Assembly (NCBI GenBank): GCA_015662355.1
Contig: DQUI01000063.1
Coordinates: forward strand, 1 to 32,926
Origin: Methanothermococcus okinawensis
GTDB lineage: Archaea; AGJL01; Methanococci; Methanococcales; Methanococcaceae
Reading direction: 5' to 3'
DNA: 32,926 bases
Below the pieces are notes generated by a model. The model did not search any database, was not told the DNA's origin, and saw only the letters and a program-made list of their open reading frames with translations. Position 1 is the first letter of the stretch. Each line of letters begins with the position of its first letter. The position numbers and the translations under genes are program-made. This document shows, in pieces, positions 15,699 to 24,734 of this stretch.

Positions 15699-16931
15699 CT
15701 ATCTACCTAACTGGGCATGGGCTCTAGCTAAATGTCCAGAGGCTAGAGCTCCAAGGAGGGACAACTCTCCAGCTAAAACTGCCCCTCCAACAATCTCTGC
15801 AAATTTAAGGGCCTTGCCACTACCACTACATCCTAACATCTCTAGGCACTCCCTCTGTGTCTCCACCCTTGTACCTCCTCCCACTGTACCTAGAGGTACA
15901 TCTGGTAGAGTAACTGAAAAGTACAACCCATCCTCCTCAGCCTCTGCAACAGTTATACCTATGCTTCCCTCTACAATGTGGGCCTCATCCTGTCCAGTTG
16001 CAAGGAATATAGCCCCTATGATGTTGGCGTAGTGGGCGTTGAATCCCATGGAGTTAGAGGCTGCTGAACCTATAAGATTTTTATAGAGGTTAACCTGCTC
16101 TATTGCCTTTGAGGTGGTTTTTAAGTATCTCCTTATCTCCTCCTCCTTTAAAAACACCTCTGCAACTATAGATTTACCTCTCCCCTCTATCATGTTCATA
16201 CCACTGGCCTTCTTATCTACACATAGGTTACCACTTAGGGCCACTGTATGTACCTTTATACCTCCGTTCTCCTCCTTGGCCATCTCCTCCTCTATAAATT
16301 TACAGGCCTTCTCTGTTGCAATTGTTACCATGTTCATACCCATAGCATCTCCAGTGTTATAGGCAAATCTTGGATACACATACCTCCCAACTACAACTAT
16401 AGGATGAATAGAGATTAACTTACCATGTCTCGTTGTACTCTCTGCAACCTCCTTTATTCTGTGGAAGTTTTCCAATATCCAATTTTTTAGCTTTATAGCC
16501 TCTACTACAGAGGATGTTTTAAATACTGGAGCCCTTGTCATCTTGTCATCGATTACCCTAACTGTACATCCCCCACAGCTGTTTATAACCTTACAACCTC
16601 TGTTAACTGAGGCTACAAGGGCACCCTCTGTAGTAGAGAGAGGTATGTAAAACTCCCCCTTGGCATGTTCCCCTCTTATCTTCAAAGGTCCTGCAAAACC
16701 TAGGGGTATCTGGATAGCACCTATCATATTTTCGATGTTCTTCTTTATAGCCTCCCTCTCATCTATGGAGTATTTTCCCAGGTGCTCAAACTTTACCCCA
16801 GTAATCTCTTCAATATATCTCCTTCTAACCTCTACAGCATCCCTTGGATCTACTATATCCTCAAGTTGATAAGGTTTGATCTCCCCTTTTTTTAACTTCT
16901 CCAGGATCTCTTCTATATTTTTCTTATTCAT
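15699..16931 (-). CDS. hmgA: 3-hydroxy-3-methylglutaryl-CoA reductase
   Basis: 410 aa, a class I archaeal HMGR without membrane anchor. The catalytic set is present: E102 in STTEGAL, the Lys in DKKASGMN (240-241), D315 in TGQDEAH and the C-terminal His in LASGHLARAH (400 or 405). The cofactor loop DAMGMNM (195-201) and GTVGGGTR (349-355) indicate an NAD(P)H-dependent reductase. Known: it makes mevalonate, the committed step to archaeal isoprenoid ether lipids. It follows cbiT by about two bases. An aconitase X gene acting later in the same archaeal pathway lies at 24735-25955. Confidence 0.97.
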   Translation of the reverse strand: MNKKNIEEILEKLKKGEIKPYQLEDIVDPRDAVEVRRRYIEEITGVKFEHLGKYSIDEREAIKKNIENMIGAIQIPLGFAGPLKIRGEHAKGEFYIPLSTTEGALVASVNRGCKVINSCGGCTVRVIDDKMTRAPVFKTSSVVEAIKLKNWILENFHRIKEVAESTTRHGKLISIHPIVVVGRYVYPRFAYNTGDAMGMNMVTIATEKACKFIEEEMAKEENGGIKVHTVALSGNLCVDKKASGMNMIEGRGKSIVAEVFLKEEEIRRYLKTTSKAIEQVNLYKNLIGSAASNSMGFNAHYANIIGAIFLATGQDEAHIVEGSIGITVAEAEEDGLYFSVTLPDVPLGTVGGGTRVETQRECLEMLGCSGSGKALKFAEIVGGAVLAGELSLLGALASGHLARAHAQLGR

Positions 16932-16933
16932 GG

Positions 16934-17488
16934 CTATCCCCTTTTTAGCCTACAGGTGATTATATTTACAGGGTTTCTAGCGAGCATCATATGGCCGTTT
17001 TTTATCTTTTTCCCATAACTTACTACAACGTTTACAACCTCTGTATCGTATCTCTCTATGTCCTGGAGGTAGTTCAATATCTTTGCAGTATTTTCAAGGA
17101 CTATAGTGTTTATCACTATAACCTCTGTATTCCTCTCTGTGAGAATATCTAGAATTTTATATATATTCTTTGTACCTCCCACAAAGGCCTTGTTAAAATC
17201 TAAGGACTTTAAAACCTCCTCCCCTCTCCCCTTTATCAACTTACAGTTTTTAACGTTGAAGAGTTCCAAGTTTCTCCTGGTAGTCTTTATAGCATCTTCA
17301 CAGTAGTCTATGGCGTATAGGAACTTACACCTTCTAGCTATCTCTACAGTCATACCTCCGCTACCACATCCAATATCCACTACAACGTCATCAGGCTCTA
17401 AACGTAATTTAGCAATACTTATAGCTCTAATCTCCTCCTTGGTAAGGGGAACACCCTCTGTTCTAAAAAAATCCTCGTCTCTAATCAT
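16934..17488 (-). CDS. cbiT: Cobalt-precorrin C15-methyltransferase (decarboxylating) CbiT
   Basis: 184 aa from ATG 17488, chosen for AAAGGAGGGGAAGAT before it; the track's earlier start adds a region that is really the radA/cbiT promoter. SAM-binding motif I is [16 protein letters not shown] near residue 40, followed by [15 protein letters not shown] and a conserved FVGGTKN. Known: CbiT methylates C15 and removes the C12 acetate carboxyl group in anaerobic cobalamin synthesis; methanogens need corrinoids for methyl-H4MPT:CoM methyltransferase. First gene of cbiT-hmgA-hef, divergent from radA. Confidence 0.92.
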   Translation of the reverse strand: MIRDEDFFRTEGVPLTKEEIRAISIAKLRLEPDDVVVDIGCGSGGMTVEIARRCKFLYAIDYCEDAIKTTRRNLELFNVKNCKLIKGRGEEVLKSLDFNKAFVGGTKNIYKILDILTERNTEVIVINTIVLENTAKILNYLQDIERYDTEVVNVVVSYGKKIKNGHMMLARNPVNIITCRLKRG

Positions 17489-17523
17489 ATCTTCCCCTCC
17501 TTTATATACTGCAAAAATTATAA

Positions 17524-17539
17524 ATAGGGATGTCCCTAT
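17524..17539. promoter_or_regulatory. Perfect inverted repeat in the cbiT/radA divergent promoter
   Basis: ATAGGGA-TG-TCCCTAT: two 7-bp arms with a 2-base spacer. It lies just after TTATAAATA and before the expected radA start of transcription, a position where a bound dimer could block or guide polymerase. The operator role is inference. Confidence 0.45.
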
Positions 17540-17588
17540 AGTTATCCTACCCTCTTTTATTCTAATCATGGTTATAGGTGATCCTTCA

Positions 17589-18557
17589 ATGGCAGATAAA
17601 TTAACTGATATACCTGGAGTTGGCCCTTCAATTGCAGAGAAACTTATTGAGGCTGGATATACTGATTTTATGAAAATAGCAACAGCCTCTATCGGTGAAC
17701 TTGCGGAGATCGACGGTATAAGTGAGAAGGCGGCAGCTAAGATAATAGCCCATGCAAGGGAGCTGTGTGACCTAGGATTTAAAAGTGGTATGGATCTTCT
17801 GAACCAGAGGAGAACAGTATGGAAGTTATCTACAGGTAGTAAAGAGTTAGACAGGATATTAAACGGTGGATTGGAGAGCCAATCTACTACAGAGTTTGCA
17901 GGTATGTTTGGAAGTGGTAAAACCCAGATTGTACATCAGGCCTGTGTAAATCTCCAGTGTGACGATATGATAACTGCAGATAAAGAGGTACTCAGTGAGA
18001 AGGAGTTGGAGGATAGAAAGGCAGTATATATAGATACTGAAGGTACATTTAGGCCTGAGAGGATTATACAGATGGCTGAGGCCCTAGGGATGGAGGGTCA
18101 GGAGGTCCTTGACAGCATCCTTGTTGCAAGGGCATACAACTCAGACATGCAGATGCTCTACGCAGAGAAGGTAGAGGAGCTGATAAGATCAGGGCACAAC
18201 ATAAAACTAGTTGTTGTAGACTCCCTTACAAGTACCTTTAGAAGTGAATATGCAGGGATGGGTAAACTTGCAGAGAGACAGCAGAAACTTGCGAGACATA
18301 TGGCAACCTTAAACAAGTTGGCAGACCTATACAACTGTGTAGTACTTGTAACTAATCAAGTTGCAGCAAAGTTAGATACCTTCTATGGACCTTCAGAGCA
18401 GCCTATAGGTGGACACATTGTAGGTCACGCTGCAACCTTCAGATTCTTCCTCAGAAAGAGTAAAGGGGATAAGAGGGTAGCTAAGTTGTACGACTCCCCA
18501 TATCTCCCAGACTCTGAGGCAGTATTTAGAATAACTGAGAAGGGAATCCACGACTAA
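17589..18557 (+). CDS. radA: DNA recombinase RadA
   Basis: 322 aa from ATG 17589, preceded by AGGTGATCC, an almost complete anti-16S match; the 279 extra bases in the track ORF are rejected. N-terminal helix-hairpin-helix ([16 protein letters not shown]), Walker [10 protein letters not shown] near 107, a QMLYAEK region, Walker [10 protein letters not shown], and the C-terminal [15 protein letters not shown] with an ATP cap. Known: RadA is the archaeal RecA/Rad51, forming filaments for strand exchange. Length and sequence closely follow the M. voltae protein as I recall it. No intein interrupts Walker A. Convergent with purE, 3 bases apart. Confidence 0.97.
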   Translation: MADKLTDIPGVGPSIAEKLIEAGYTDFMKIATASIGELAEIDGISEKAAAKIIAHARELCDLGFKSGMDLLNQRRTVWKLSTGSKELDRILNGGLESQSTTEFAGMFGSGKTQIVHQACVNLQCDDMITADKEVLSEKELEDRKAVYIDTEGTFRPERIIQMAEALGMEGQEVLDSILVARAYNSDMQMLYAEKVEELIRSGHNIKLVVVDSLTSTFRSEYAGMGKLAERQQKLARHMATLNKLADLYNCVVLVTNQVAAKLDTFYGPSEQPIGGHIVGHAATFRFFLRKSKGDKRVAKLYDSPYLPDSEAVFRITEKGIHD

Positions 18558-18560
18558 ACG

Positions 18561-19034
18561 TTATTTATAAAGTTCCCTAACTCTTCTATCTCCCTCTATA
18601 ACTTTCTCCCTCTGTTTTTTTCTGTACTCCTCTAACTTCCTGGATAACTCCTGGTCAGAGAGTGCTAGAATCTCCAGGGCTAAAAGTGCCCCGTTGTCCC
18701 CTCTATCTATCCCTACAGTTGCAGTTGGTACACCTGGAGGCATCTGAACACAACTTAGAAGGGCGTCCATCCCATCTAACTTACTCTCTACAGGAACTGC
18801 TATTACAGGCTTTGTTGTTAAAGATGCTACAACCCCTGGAAGATGTGCTGCAAGTCCTGCAATAGCTATAAATACTTTAGCGTTACTGTTCTTCACTATC
18901 TCCTCAACTAGGTCTGGGCTCCTGTGGGCAGAGGCAACCCTAACTTCAAACTCCACTCCAAACTCCTTTAAAATAGATATACCCTTTTCAGCTATTTTTA
19001 AGTCACTTTCACTACCCATTATTATACATATCAT
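18561..19034 (-). CDS. purE: PurE, N5-CAIR mutase / AIR carboxylase
   Basis: 157 aa. Motifs: MGSESDL at the N-terminus, [12 protein letters not shown] with the catalytic His, and [12 protein letters not shown] with the substrate loop. Known: it makes CAIR, the substrate of PurC, either from N5-CAIR or directly from AIR; sequence alone does not decide, and no purK is in the window. The start is set by AAGGTGATACT. The helical C-terminal tail ([19 protein letters not shown]) is usual for the octamer-forming enzyme. Single gene. Confidence 0.94.
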   Translation of the reverse strand: MICIIMGSESDLKIAEKGISILKEFGVEFEVRVASAHRSPDLVEEIVKNSNAKVFIAIAGLAAHLPGVVASLTTKPVIAVPVESKLDGMDALLSCVQMPPGVPTATVGIDRGDNGALLALEILALSDQELSRKLEEYRKKQREKVIEGDRRVRELYK

Positions 19035-19047
19035 AGTATCACCTTAG

Positions 19048-19058
19048 TTTTTATATAG
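19048..19058 (+). promoter_or_regulatory. TATA box of ndk
   Basis: TTTTTATATAG lies 55-65 bases before the GTG start. Transcription should begin near 19083. The opposite strand holds AATAATAAATA, a candidate for purE. Confidence 0.5.
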
Positions 19059-19112
19059 AAGTTATCTATTAGAGGTATTTATTATTTTTTAAAAAAAGAA
19101 AAGGGGGAGATA

Positions 19113-19520
19113 GTGAAAGAGAGAACCTTTGTAATGATAAAACCAGACGCTGTAAAGAGGAAGTTAATAGGAAGAATTATCCAGCGTTTTGAAGATAAAG
19201 GGCTGGACATAGTGAAGATGAAGATGCTAAAGATACCTAGGGAGTTGGCAGAGAAACTCTACGAAGAGCACAGGGATAAGGACTTTTTTGAGGAGTTAGT
19301 TGATTTCATCACCTCACATAGAGTTGTTGCCATGGTAATAGAGGGGGAAGAGGCTATATCTGTAGTTAGGAAGATGATAGGAAAAACCAACCCCTTAGAG
19401 GCAGATATGGGGACTATAAGGGGGGACTTTGGATACTCTGTACCTGATAACCTAGTACACGCCTCAGACTCTGAGGAAAATGCTAAGAGAGAGATTCAGC
19501 TGTTCTTTGGAGAATATTAA
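19113..19520 (+). CDS. ndk: Nucleoside diphosphate kinase
   Basis: 135 aa, starting at GTG with AAGGGGGAGATA upstream. [13 protein letters not shown] at the N-terminus and [16 protein letters not shown] at the C-terminus hold the phosphate-binding Lys and the phosphorylated His. Known: it equalises NTP pools by phosphotransfer through that His. In many archaea ndk sits with eS28, eL24 and IF2 genes; here it stands alone. A T-run (19525-19532) follows the stop. Confidence 0.96.
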   Translation: MKERTFVMIKPDAVKRKLIGRIIQRFEDKGLDIVKMKMLKIPRELAEKLYEEHRDKDFFEELVDFITSHRVVAMVIEGEEAISVVRKMIGKTNPLEADMGTIRGDFGYSVPDNLVHASDSEENAKREIQLFFGEY

Positions 19521-19524
19521 TACT

Positions 19525-19532
19525 ATTTTTTT
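19525..19532 (+). terminator. T-run terminator after ndk
   Basis: ATTTTTTT directly after the ndk stop, without a convincing hairpin, as is usual for archaeal termination. Confidence 0.45.
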
Positions 19533-19533
19533 A

Positions 19534-19581
19534 ATTCATATTTTGTGAATAAAAGTTCTCATATAGAAAACTTTATATAAC
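19534..19581 (+). promoter_or_regulatory. Promoter and possible operator of the alkaline phosphatase gene
   Basis: AAAACTTTATATAAC (19567-19581) is a strong BRE/TATA match, predicting a start near 19605. Upstream, ATTCA-N7-TGAAT (19534-19550) is a short inverted repeat that could bind a dimeric regulator. Phosphate control is a guess. Confidence 0.5.
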
Positions 19582-19626
19582 TTTTTAAGATTACCCTCTA
19601 ATGTCAAAAATTTTTGAGGTGATTAG

Positions 19627-21144
19627 ATGAATAAAAAAATAGGGTTGTTAGGAGCCCTATTTGTTATATCTCTTCTCCTCGCCTTCCAGATAGGTGTGGC
19701 GAAGAGCTACAGTGGAGAAAACCTACCTATTAAAGCTAGAGGGGTAAAGAATGTTATAATACTCATTGGAGATGGAATGGGTGTTGGTCAGGTGGAGATA
19801 ACAAGACTTTGTCATGGGCATCTCCACATGGAAGACATGAGCTATGGAGGTTATGAACTTACAGGTTCCTTAAGTGGTCCAGTTACAGATTCTGCAGCTG
19901 CAGGAACTGCCATAGCAACTGGATTTAAGACGTACAACAAGATGATATCTACGGTAAAGGTAGGAGGTAAGGTTGTAAATGTAACTACCCTTTTAGAGCT
20001 GGCAAATTACAGTGGTAAATCTACAGGTTTAGTAAGTACTACAAGGATAACCCACGCTACTCCAGCAGTATTTGCGTCCCATATAGATAACAGGGACAAG
20101 GAGAAGGAGATTGCAAAACAACTAATAGAGCATAAGGTTAACGTGTTATTTGGAGGAGGTAAGAGGGAATTTGACAGCGAAACCTTAGAGTTGGCAAGGA
20201 AGAGAGGATATGAGATAGTATACACTAAAGATGAATTGAAGAATGTAGATGGAGATCACGTGTTAGGTTTATTCTCTGACAGTCACATACCCTACGTATT
20301 AGACAGGGACAACGATACTGTAGGATTACTGGACATGACAAAGAAGGCTATAGAGTTGTTGGAGAAGGATCCAGATGGATTCTTCCTCATGGTTGAAGGT
20401 GGAAGAATAGATCACGTATGTCATGCCAACGACGTTCCATCTGTTGTAGCAGAGACTAAAGAGTTTGACGACGTTGTAGGTTACTGTCTCGATTACGCAA
20501 GGAAAAATGGGGATACCCTTGTAGTAGTTCTAGCAGACCATGAAACTGGTGGACTGGGAGTAGGAACAGATTACGGAGATCCAATAGATGAGGATAGAAT
20601 ACTCAGTGTCAACGCATCTGTAGATAAGATGGCTAAGGAGATAAAGAATGGGGGAAATCCAAGGGAGGTTATAAAGAAATACACTGGATTGGATTTAACA
20701 GAGGAAGAGGTTAAAAGGATCAAAGAGGCTATGAACTCTGACAACAAGTACGCCCTTGGAAACGCCATAGGAGAGATCCTCAGTGAGAGGGTAGGGGTAA
20801 GATTCATATCCCACAAGCACACTGGGAACCCAGTTCCTATACTGGCATACGGTCCTGGAAAGGAGTACTTCAAAGGATTTAGACACCATGTAGATACAAG
20901 TAGGGAAATTGCAGATATAATGTTATTTGGTGGAGAGAGGTACGTAAATGTCAATGGAATAGGGGTAATAAAGGGAGATGCAGATGGAGATTATAGAATA
21001 GACCTAGATGACGCCTATATAACACTTAACTACTACGTAGGTAAAACAGCGTTAAACAGTGACGAGAAGAGATTAGATATGGATGACAACGGAATAATTG
21101 ACTACATGGACGTAGTAAAGATAATGGAGTTGGTAGAATCCTAA
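19627..21144 (+). CDS. Secreted alkaline phosphatase with C-terminal dockerin domain
   Basis: 505 aa. Residues 1-25 are a Sec signal peptide (KK, then GLLGALFVISLLLAF, cleavage near GVA-KS). The alkaline phosphatase fold follows: GDGMG with D49, nucleophile S89 in TDSAAAGTA, THATPA 142-147, EGGRIDHVCHAND with E257, D262 and H266, ADHETGG with D304/H305, and KHTG with H399 region. All metal-site motifs are intact. After a short linker, residues 450-505 hold two EF-hand-like loops, DADGDYRIDLDD (451-462) and DMDDNGIIDYMD (484-495), spaced as in type I dockerins. Known: dockerins bind cohesins in a calcium-dependent way. The enzyme should work outside the cell, tethered to a cohesin protein not in this window. 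GAGGTGATTAG sets the start. Confidence 0.9.
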   Translation: MNKKIGLLGALFVISLLLAFQIGVAKSYSGENLPIKARGVKNVIILIGDGMGVGQVEITRLCHGHLHMEDMSYGGYELTGSLSGPVTDSAAAGTAIATGFKTYNKMISTVKVGGKVVNVTTLLELANYSGKSTGLVSTTRITHATPAVFASHIDNRDKEKEIAKQLIEHKVNVLFGGGKREFDSETLELARKRGYEIVYTKDELKNVDGDHVLGLFSDSHIPYVLDRDNDTVGLLDMTKKAIELLEKDPDGFFLMVEGGRIDHVCHANDVPSVVAETKEFDDVVGYCLDYARKNGDTLVVVLADHETGGLGVGTDYGDPIDEDRILSVNASVDKMAKEIKNGGNPREVIKKYTGLDLTEEEVKRIKEAMNSDNKYALGNAIGEILSERVGVRFISHKHTGNPVPILAYGPGKEYFKGFRHHVDTSREIADIMLFGGERYVNVNGIGVIKGDADGDYRIDLDDAYITLNYYVGKTALNSDEKRLDMDDNGIIDYMDVVKIMELVES

Positions 21145-21150
21145 AATAAC

Positions 21151-21164
21151 TTTTTTATTTTTTT
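21151..21164 (+). terminator. T-run terminator after the phosphatase gene
   Basis: TTTTTTATTTTTTT follows the stop by a few bases and overlaps the 3' end of the convergent arcS. Confidence 0.5.
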
Positions 21165-22828
21165 ATATGTCTGATATTTACTAACTTCCCCTTTTCAGCT
21201 CTTTTCATCTCAGAACCACTGAGTATAGCTCTTCCCACTCCCACTACTTCATTTTCATAGATAACTACTACCTCGTCCCTTACAGAGATACTTTCATCAC
21301 AGTCCACAAATCCTGGGGGAAATAGGGACCCCTTTTTTACTTCAAAGTTAACCTCTATCCAATTTACCTTTCCAAGTAATTTACCTCCCTCGTACGTTAG
21401 GATATAGAGGCCAGTCTCTGGATTTATAGAGCATATCTGAATTAATCTATTATCCCTCTTTATAAAGAACTTTTTAACATCTCCTTTAACTATTACATCA
21501 TCGGGGATAAAGTTCTTTCTAAATTGGAACTTTGAAAGCTCCCTGTAGTGGTGAAGTTCCTCCATCCTCCTTAAATTTCTCACCTCCCTTTCCCTTATGT
21601 TGTACTTCTCCTTTAACGCTAGGAGGGTATTCTTTAAGGTTTTCAAGGACTCTGGAGATGTGGGATCTCCTTTAGATGTTACTATAAGATCTCCGTATCT
21701 CTCACAGGTGTCCCTTAATATCTCCAGGTAGTGATCAGGTAGATGGGCCACTATCTTTAAATGCTGAAACTTCTCCCTCCCCCTTCTCAAGAGGTTGTCT
21801 AACTCCCTGTTGATAAACTCTATCTCCTCCAAGGACCACCTACCTGTAACTGGGATGTCGTAGTTTACTACACCTTCTAGAGCCCTGGGAACTACTCCAT
21901 AGGGGGAGGTAATAATAACCTCCTCCACTGGGAGACCTGCAGAAGTTATAGCCTTTATAAAGTAGCTGTGGGACTTAGATTGGGAGTAAGGTTTCCTGGA
22001 GGAGCACGGTAGTAAAACTACAGTATCTGTAAATAATTCGTAGTTCCTAGCCCTCTCAATATACTTCTTTACCTCAGGTACCTCTGTCTCATCTATGGTA
22101 ACTATTATCCTCTTCCCCTTAGATAGGGGGATATTTCTCAGGTCTGGCTCATACCTCCTATAGTTTGCCCGGAGATAGGGATCTGATACACTGGTCTCCT
22201 CAACTAAATTCCTGAGCATCCCCTCTCTTATACAGTATCTAGCCTCCATGAGCACCTGGGAGATAACCTCTATATTGTGCTTTACTATCTCCTCTCTATC
22301 TCCCCCTGTAGGTATCATTCTGTTCTTAGTAAAGTAGTATCCAAGGGATCCGTAGTAGTAGGCAGAGGAGTAATCGAAATAATCCACCCCTAGATATATC
22401 AGTAGAGGGATCTCCCAGGGTAGGGCAGTTGGGAAGTAGATAGCAGTGTTTGGAGAGATAGAGGCCCTTATCCCTTGAATCAGTTGTACTAACTCCTTCC
22501 TCTTTATAAGTCTCCTGGCGTCCCCTACTATCACTAGATCTAGGTTGTCTTTTAATATACTGTCAAGGATGTCTAGGTGTTTCCCCACGTTAACTAAGAG
22601 ATATCTAATAGTACAATCCTCCAGTTCAACAGTGCCCTGGAGTTTATCCCTGTTTATACTAAGTAGATGCTCTGCCACCTCCCTTGGAGAATCAAAGGGT
22701 ATCTTTAACAGGGGAGGTTTTATACCCTTAACTATATCCCTGTCTATTATCTTTGGAGTATAACTTCCCTCTTTTCTATAACTCTCCTTACACATCCTAC
22801 CTATGTCGTAGTGTACAGGTTCTAACAT
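21155..22828 (-). CDS. arcS: Archaeosine synthase ArcS
   Basis: 557 aa. The N-terminal half (to about 235) is TGT-like but lacks the zinc CxCxxC and the nucleophile context of TgtA. The central domain carries PCSSRKPYSQSKSH (274-287), the ArcS hallmark. The C-terminal 80 residues form a PUA domain (FFIKRDNRLIQICS ... GVGRAILSGSEM). Known: ArcS, in many archaea with a radical SAM partner (RaSEA), converts preQ0 at tRNA position 15 to archaeosine through attachment of lysine. It completes the pathway begun by TgtA at the left edge. TAGGAGGATAAC precedes the ATG. The partner gene is not seen here. Confidence 0.92.
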   Translation of the reverse strand: MLEPVHYDIGRMCKESYRKEGSYTPKIIDRDIVKGIKPPLLKIPFDSPREVAEHLLSINRDKLQGTVELEDCTIRYLLVNVGKHLDILDSILKDNLDLVIVGDARRLIKRKELVQLIQGIRASISPNTAIYFPTALPWEIPLLIYLGVDYFDYSSAYYYGSLGYYFTKNRMIPTGGDREEIVKHNIEVISQVLMEARYCIREGMLRNLVEETSVSDPYLRANYRRYEPDLRNIPLSKGKRIIVTIDETEVPEVKKYIERARNYELFTDTVVLLPCSSRKPYSQSKSHSYFIKAITSAGLPVEEVIITSPYGVVPRALEGVVNYDIPVTGRWSLEEIEFINRELDNLLRRGREKFQHLKIVAHLPDHYLEILRDTCERYGDLIVTSKGDPTSPESLKTLKNTLLALKEKYNIREREVRNLRRMEELHHYRELSKFQFRKNFIPDDVIVKGDVKKFFIKRDNRLIQICSINPETGLYILTYEGGKLLGKVNWIEVNFEVKKGSLFPPGFVDCDESISVRDEVVVIYENEVVGVGRAILSGSEMKRAEKGKLVNIRHIKK

Positions 22829-22897
22829 GTTATCCTCCTATAGTATAAAAAATAATTATTATATTATCAAATTACAATAAATACCCTTGGTGAAACA

Positions 22898-24070
22898 ATG
22901 CGTCATGTGAGAATAAATAACGGTCATAACAGTTGTGATATCTATATCCTAGGTACAGCCCATGTTTCAGAGGACAGTATAAAAGAGGTAGAAGAGGCTG
23001 TAAAGGAGATAGACCCTGATATAATAGCAGTTGAGTTAGACAGTGAGAGGTTCCTTGCCCTAGTAAATAGAGAGGGGGGCAGGGATTTAAAGGATGTTAA
23101 CATATGGGAGATGTTAAAAAGTGGAGATATTGGATTATTCCTACTTCATACGATCCTTGCAAGTTTTCAGCGGGACATAGGGGAGAGGTTCAACGTTAAA
23201 CCTGGTAGTGAGATGAAGAGAGCTATAGAGTTAGCTAAACTATACAAAAAACCTCTCTTTCTAATAGATAGGCCTATACATGTTACACTTAAGCGGGCAT
23301 TGAATATTATGCCCTTTAAGGAGAAGATAAAATTACTCTTTTACTTATTTGAAGGGGATGAAAGTAGTAGCAGGTTAGACAGGGGAGTTATAAGGGAGAT
23401 GATAGATAACGCCGAGAAGTTAGTGGAGATATTGAGGGATATATCTCCTACCCTTTACAAGGTTTTTGTAGATGAGAGAGATAGATACATGGCAAAGAAC
23501 ATCTTTGACAACAGTATTGGAAGGGAAAAGATACTAGTTGTAGTTGGGGCAGGTCACGTTAAGGGAATAGAGGGTTATCTGAAGAAGCTGGAGAGAGGGG
23601 AGATAGATATGGATCTAAATGAACTTATGGAGATTAAGAAGGGGAGGAGTTATCTAAAAATAGTATTCTCCGTGGTGTTAATGGGGATAGTGCTCTACGG
23701 GATATATATACTATCCTCCAACCCTGAGGTTTTGAAAAAATTTACAATAGAGTGGATAGTGATAAACGGCACCTTGTCTGCCTTAGGGGTAATTCTTGCA
23801 AGGGGTAAGTTGCCCTCTGTTATCTCTGCATTCCTTGTGGCCCCTATAACCTCCCTGATACCTGTTATTGGAGCAGGTTATATTGTAGGGTTGGTAGAGT
23901 TAAAGTGTAGAGGTATAACCCAGGAGGATATTCAACATCTACTTAGATGTGAGAGATTAGAGGAGTTGATGGATAACAACCTTATGAGGGTATTGATGGT
24001 GGCAGCCCTCTCCAGCCTAGGAAGTGCCATAGGTACCTTCTACTTTATACCTAGGTTCTTAGGACTTTAA
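22898..24070 (+). CDS. TraB-family protein with C-terminal membrane domain
   Basis: 390 aa. The N-terminal soluble part (1-230) has the TraB/PrgY hallmarks: [11 protein letters not shown] (GxxH), [11 protein letters not shown] (E in the second strand), a central [14 protein letters not shown], and [11 protein letters not shown]. Four hydrophobic stretches follow, at about 250-270, 282-300, 306-335 and 362-388. Known: TraB in enterococci lowers pheromone activity, and the fold is proposed to be a metal-dependent peptidase; its archaeal role is unknown. TTGGTGAAACA sets the start. Its last 12 bases overlap the convergent aroD. Confidence 0.86.
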   Translation: MRHVRINNGHNSCDIYILGTAHVSEDSIKEVEEAVKEIDPDIIAVELDSERFLALVNREGGRDLKDVNIWEMLKSGDIGLFLLHTILASFQRDIGERFNVKPGSEMKRAIELAKLYKKPLFLIDRPIHVTLKRALNIMPFKEKIKLLFYLFEGDESSSRLDRGVIREMIDNAEKLVEILRDISPTLYKVFVDERDRYMAKNIFDNSIGREKILVVVGAGHVKGIEGYLKKLERGEIDMDLNELMEIKKGRSYLKIVFSVVLMGIVLYGIYILSSNPEVLKKFTIEWIVINGTLSALGVILARGKLPSVISAFLVAPITSLIPVIGAGYIVGLVELKCRGITQEDIQHLLRCERLEELMDNNLMRVLMVAALSSLGSAIGTFYFIPRFLGL

Positions 24071-24721
24071 AAGAATCCTGTATATATTCTTTAAATCTTC
24101 TATATCTATCTGTCCAGGTGCAGAGGATTTACTATTCATAGAGGCAAAGGTTAGTATACTTCCAAAGTAAGTTCCAAGTATCCTCGTTAACTTACCCTTC
24201 TCCCCCATTCCTATACCTATAACCCTCCCTTCAAACTCCTGTATAGCCATTAAAATTTTTAGAATATCTCTTTTAGTATTAACCATAGTGGCAAATTTAC
24301 CTATATCACCAATACGAAGTTCTTTATCTACAATATCTAGAAGAGTTGTATAAGAAGGGGTCTCTTCAAAGTTGTGATAGGATAGGATGATTTTGGTCTT
24401 TCCACCTATCTCATCTCTAAAATTAACAAGTTCTATATTCTTCCTTTCACTTAACTCTATATCAATATACTTTGCACTGTTTTCAATGGCTAACCTGTAT
24501 AACTCTATCCTTCTGTTATAACTTCCTCTGTATCTACCTCCCTCCCAGTGAGCTCTTATAGTAATAATAGAGGGGTATTTAGCCATCTCTACAATATCTT
24601 CCTCCTTTATCTCTCTCAGGTAATCCACCCTAAACTCTACAATATCTGCAACCTCTAGGGCTCTCTCTGCACTAACTAGGGCGTCCCTAATATTGCCCTC
24701 TACTATGGGAATACATATCAT
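24059..24721 (-). CDS. aroD: 3-dehydroquinate dehydratase, type I
   Basis: 220 aa, the normal type I size. EFRVDYL (E29, R31) binds substrate, SYHNFEETP holds catalytic H116, GKFATMV the Schiff-base K142, GKLTRILG the substrate Arg 180, and SSAPGQI closes the barrel. Known: it dehydrates 3-dehydroquinate in the shikimate pathway. Third gene of a leftward set with AMP phosphorylase and aconitase X, 13 bases after the latter. Overlaps the traB-like gene tail to tail by 12 bases. Confidence 0.95.
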   Translation of the reverse strand: MICIPIVEGNIRDALVSAERALEVADIVEFRVDYLREIKEEDIVEMAKYPSIITIRAHWEGGRYRGSYNRRIELYRLAIENSAKYIDIELSERKNIELVNFRDEIGGKTKIILSYHNFEETPSYTTLLDIVDKELRIGDIGKFATMVNTKRDILKILMAIQEFEGRVIGIGMGEKGKLTRILGTYFGSILTFASMNSKSSAPGQIDIEDLKNIYRILLKS

Positions 24722-24734
24722 ATTTTTCCCTCTA

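Noticed and set aside
17310-17588. N-terminal extension of RadA in the ORF track
   Set aside because: It overlaps divergent cbiT and its promoter. AGGTGATCC before ATG 17589 and the usual RadA N-terminus fix the later start.
17589-18557. Intein search in RadA, and likewise in Hef and Rqc2
   Set aside because: Walker A and other usual insertion points are uninterrupted and lengths are normal.
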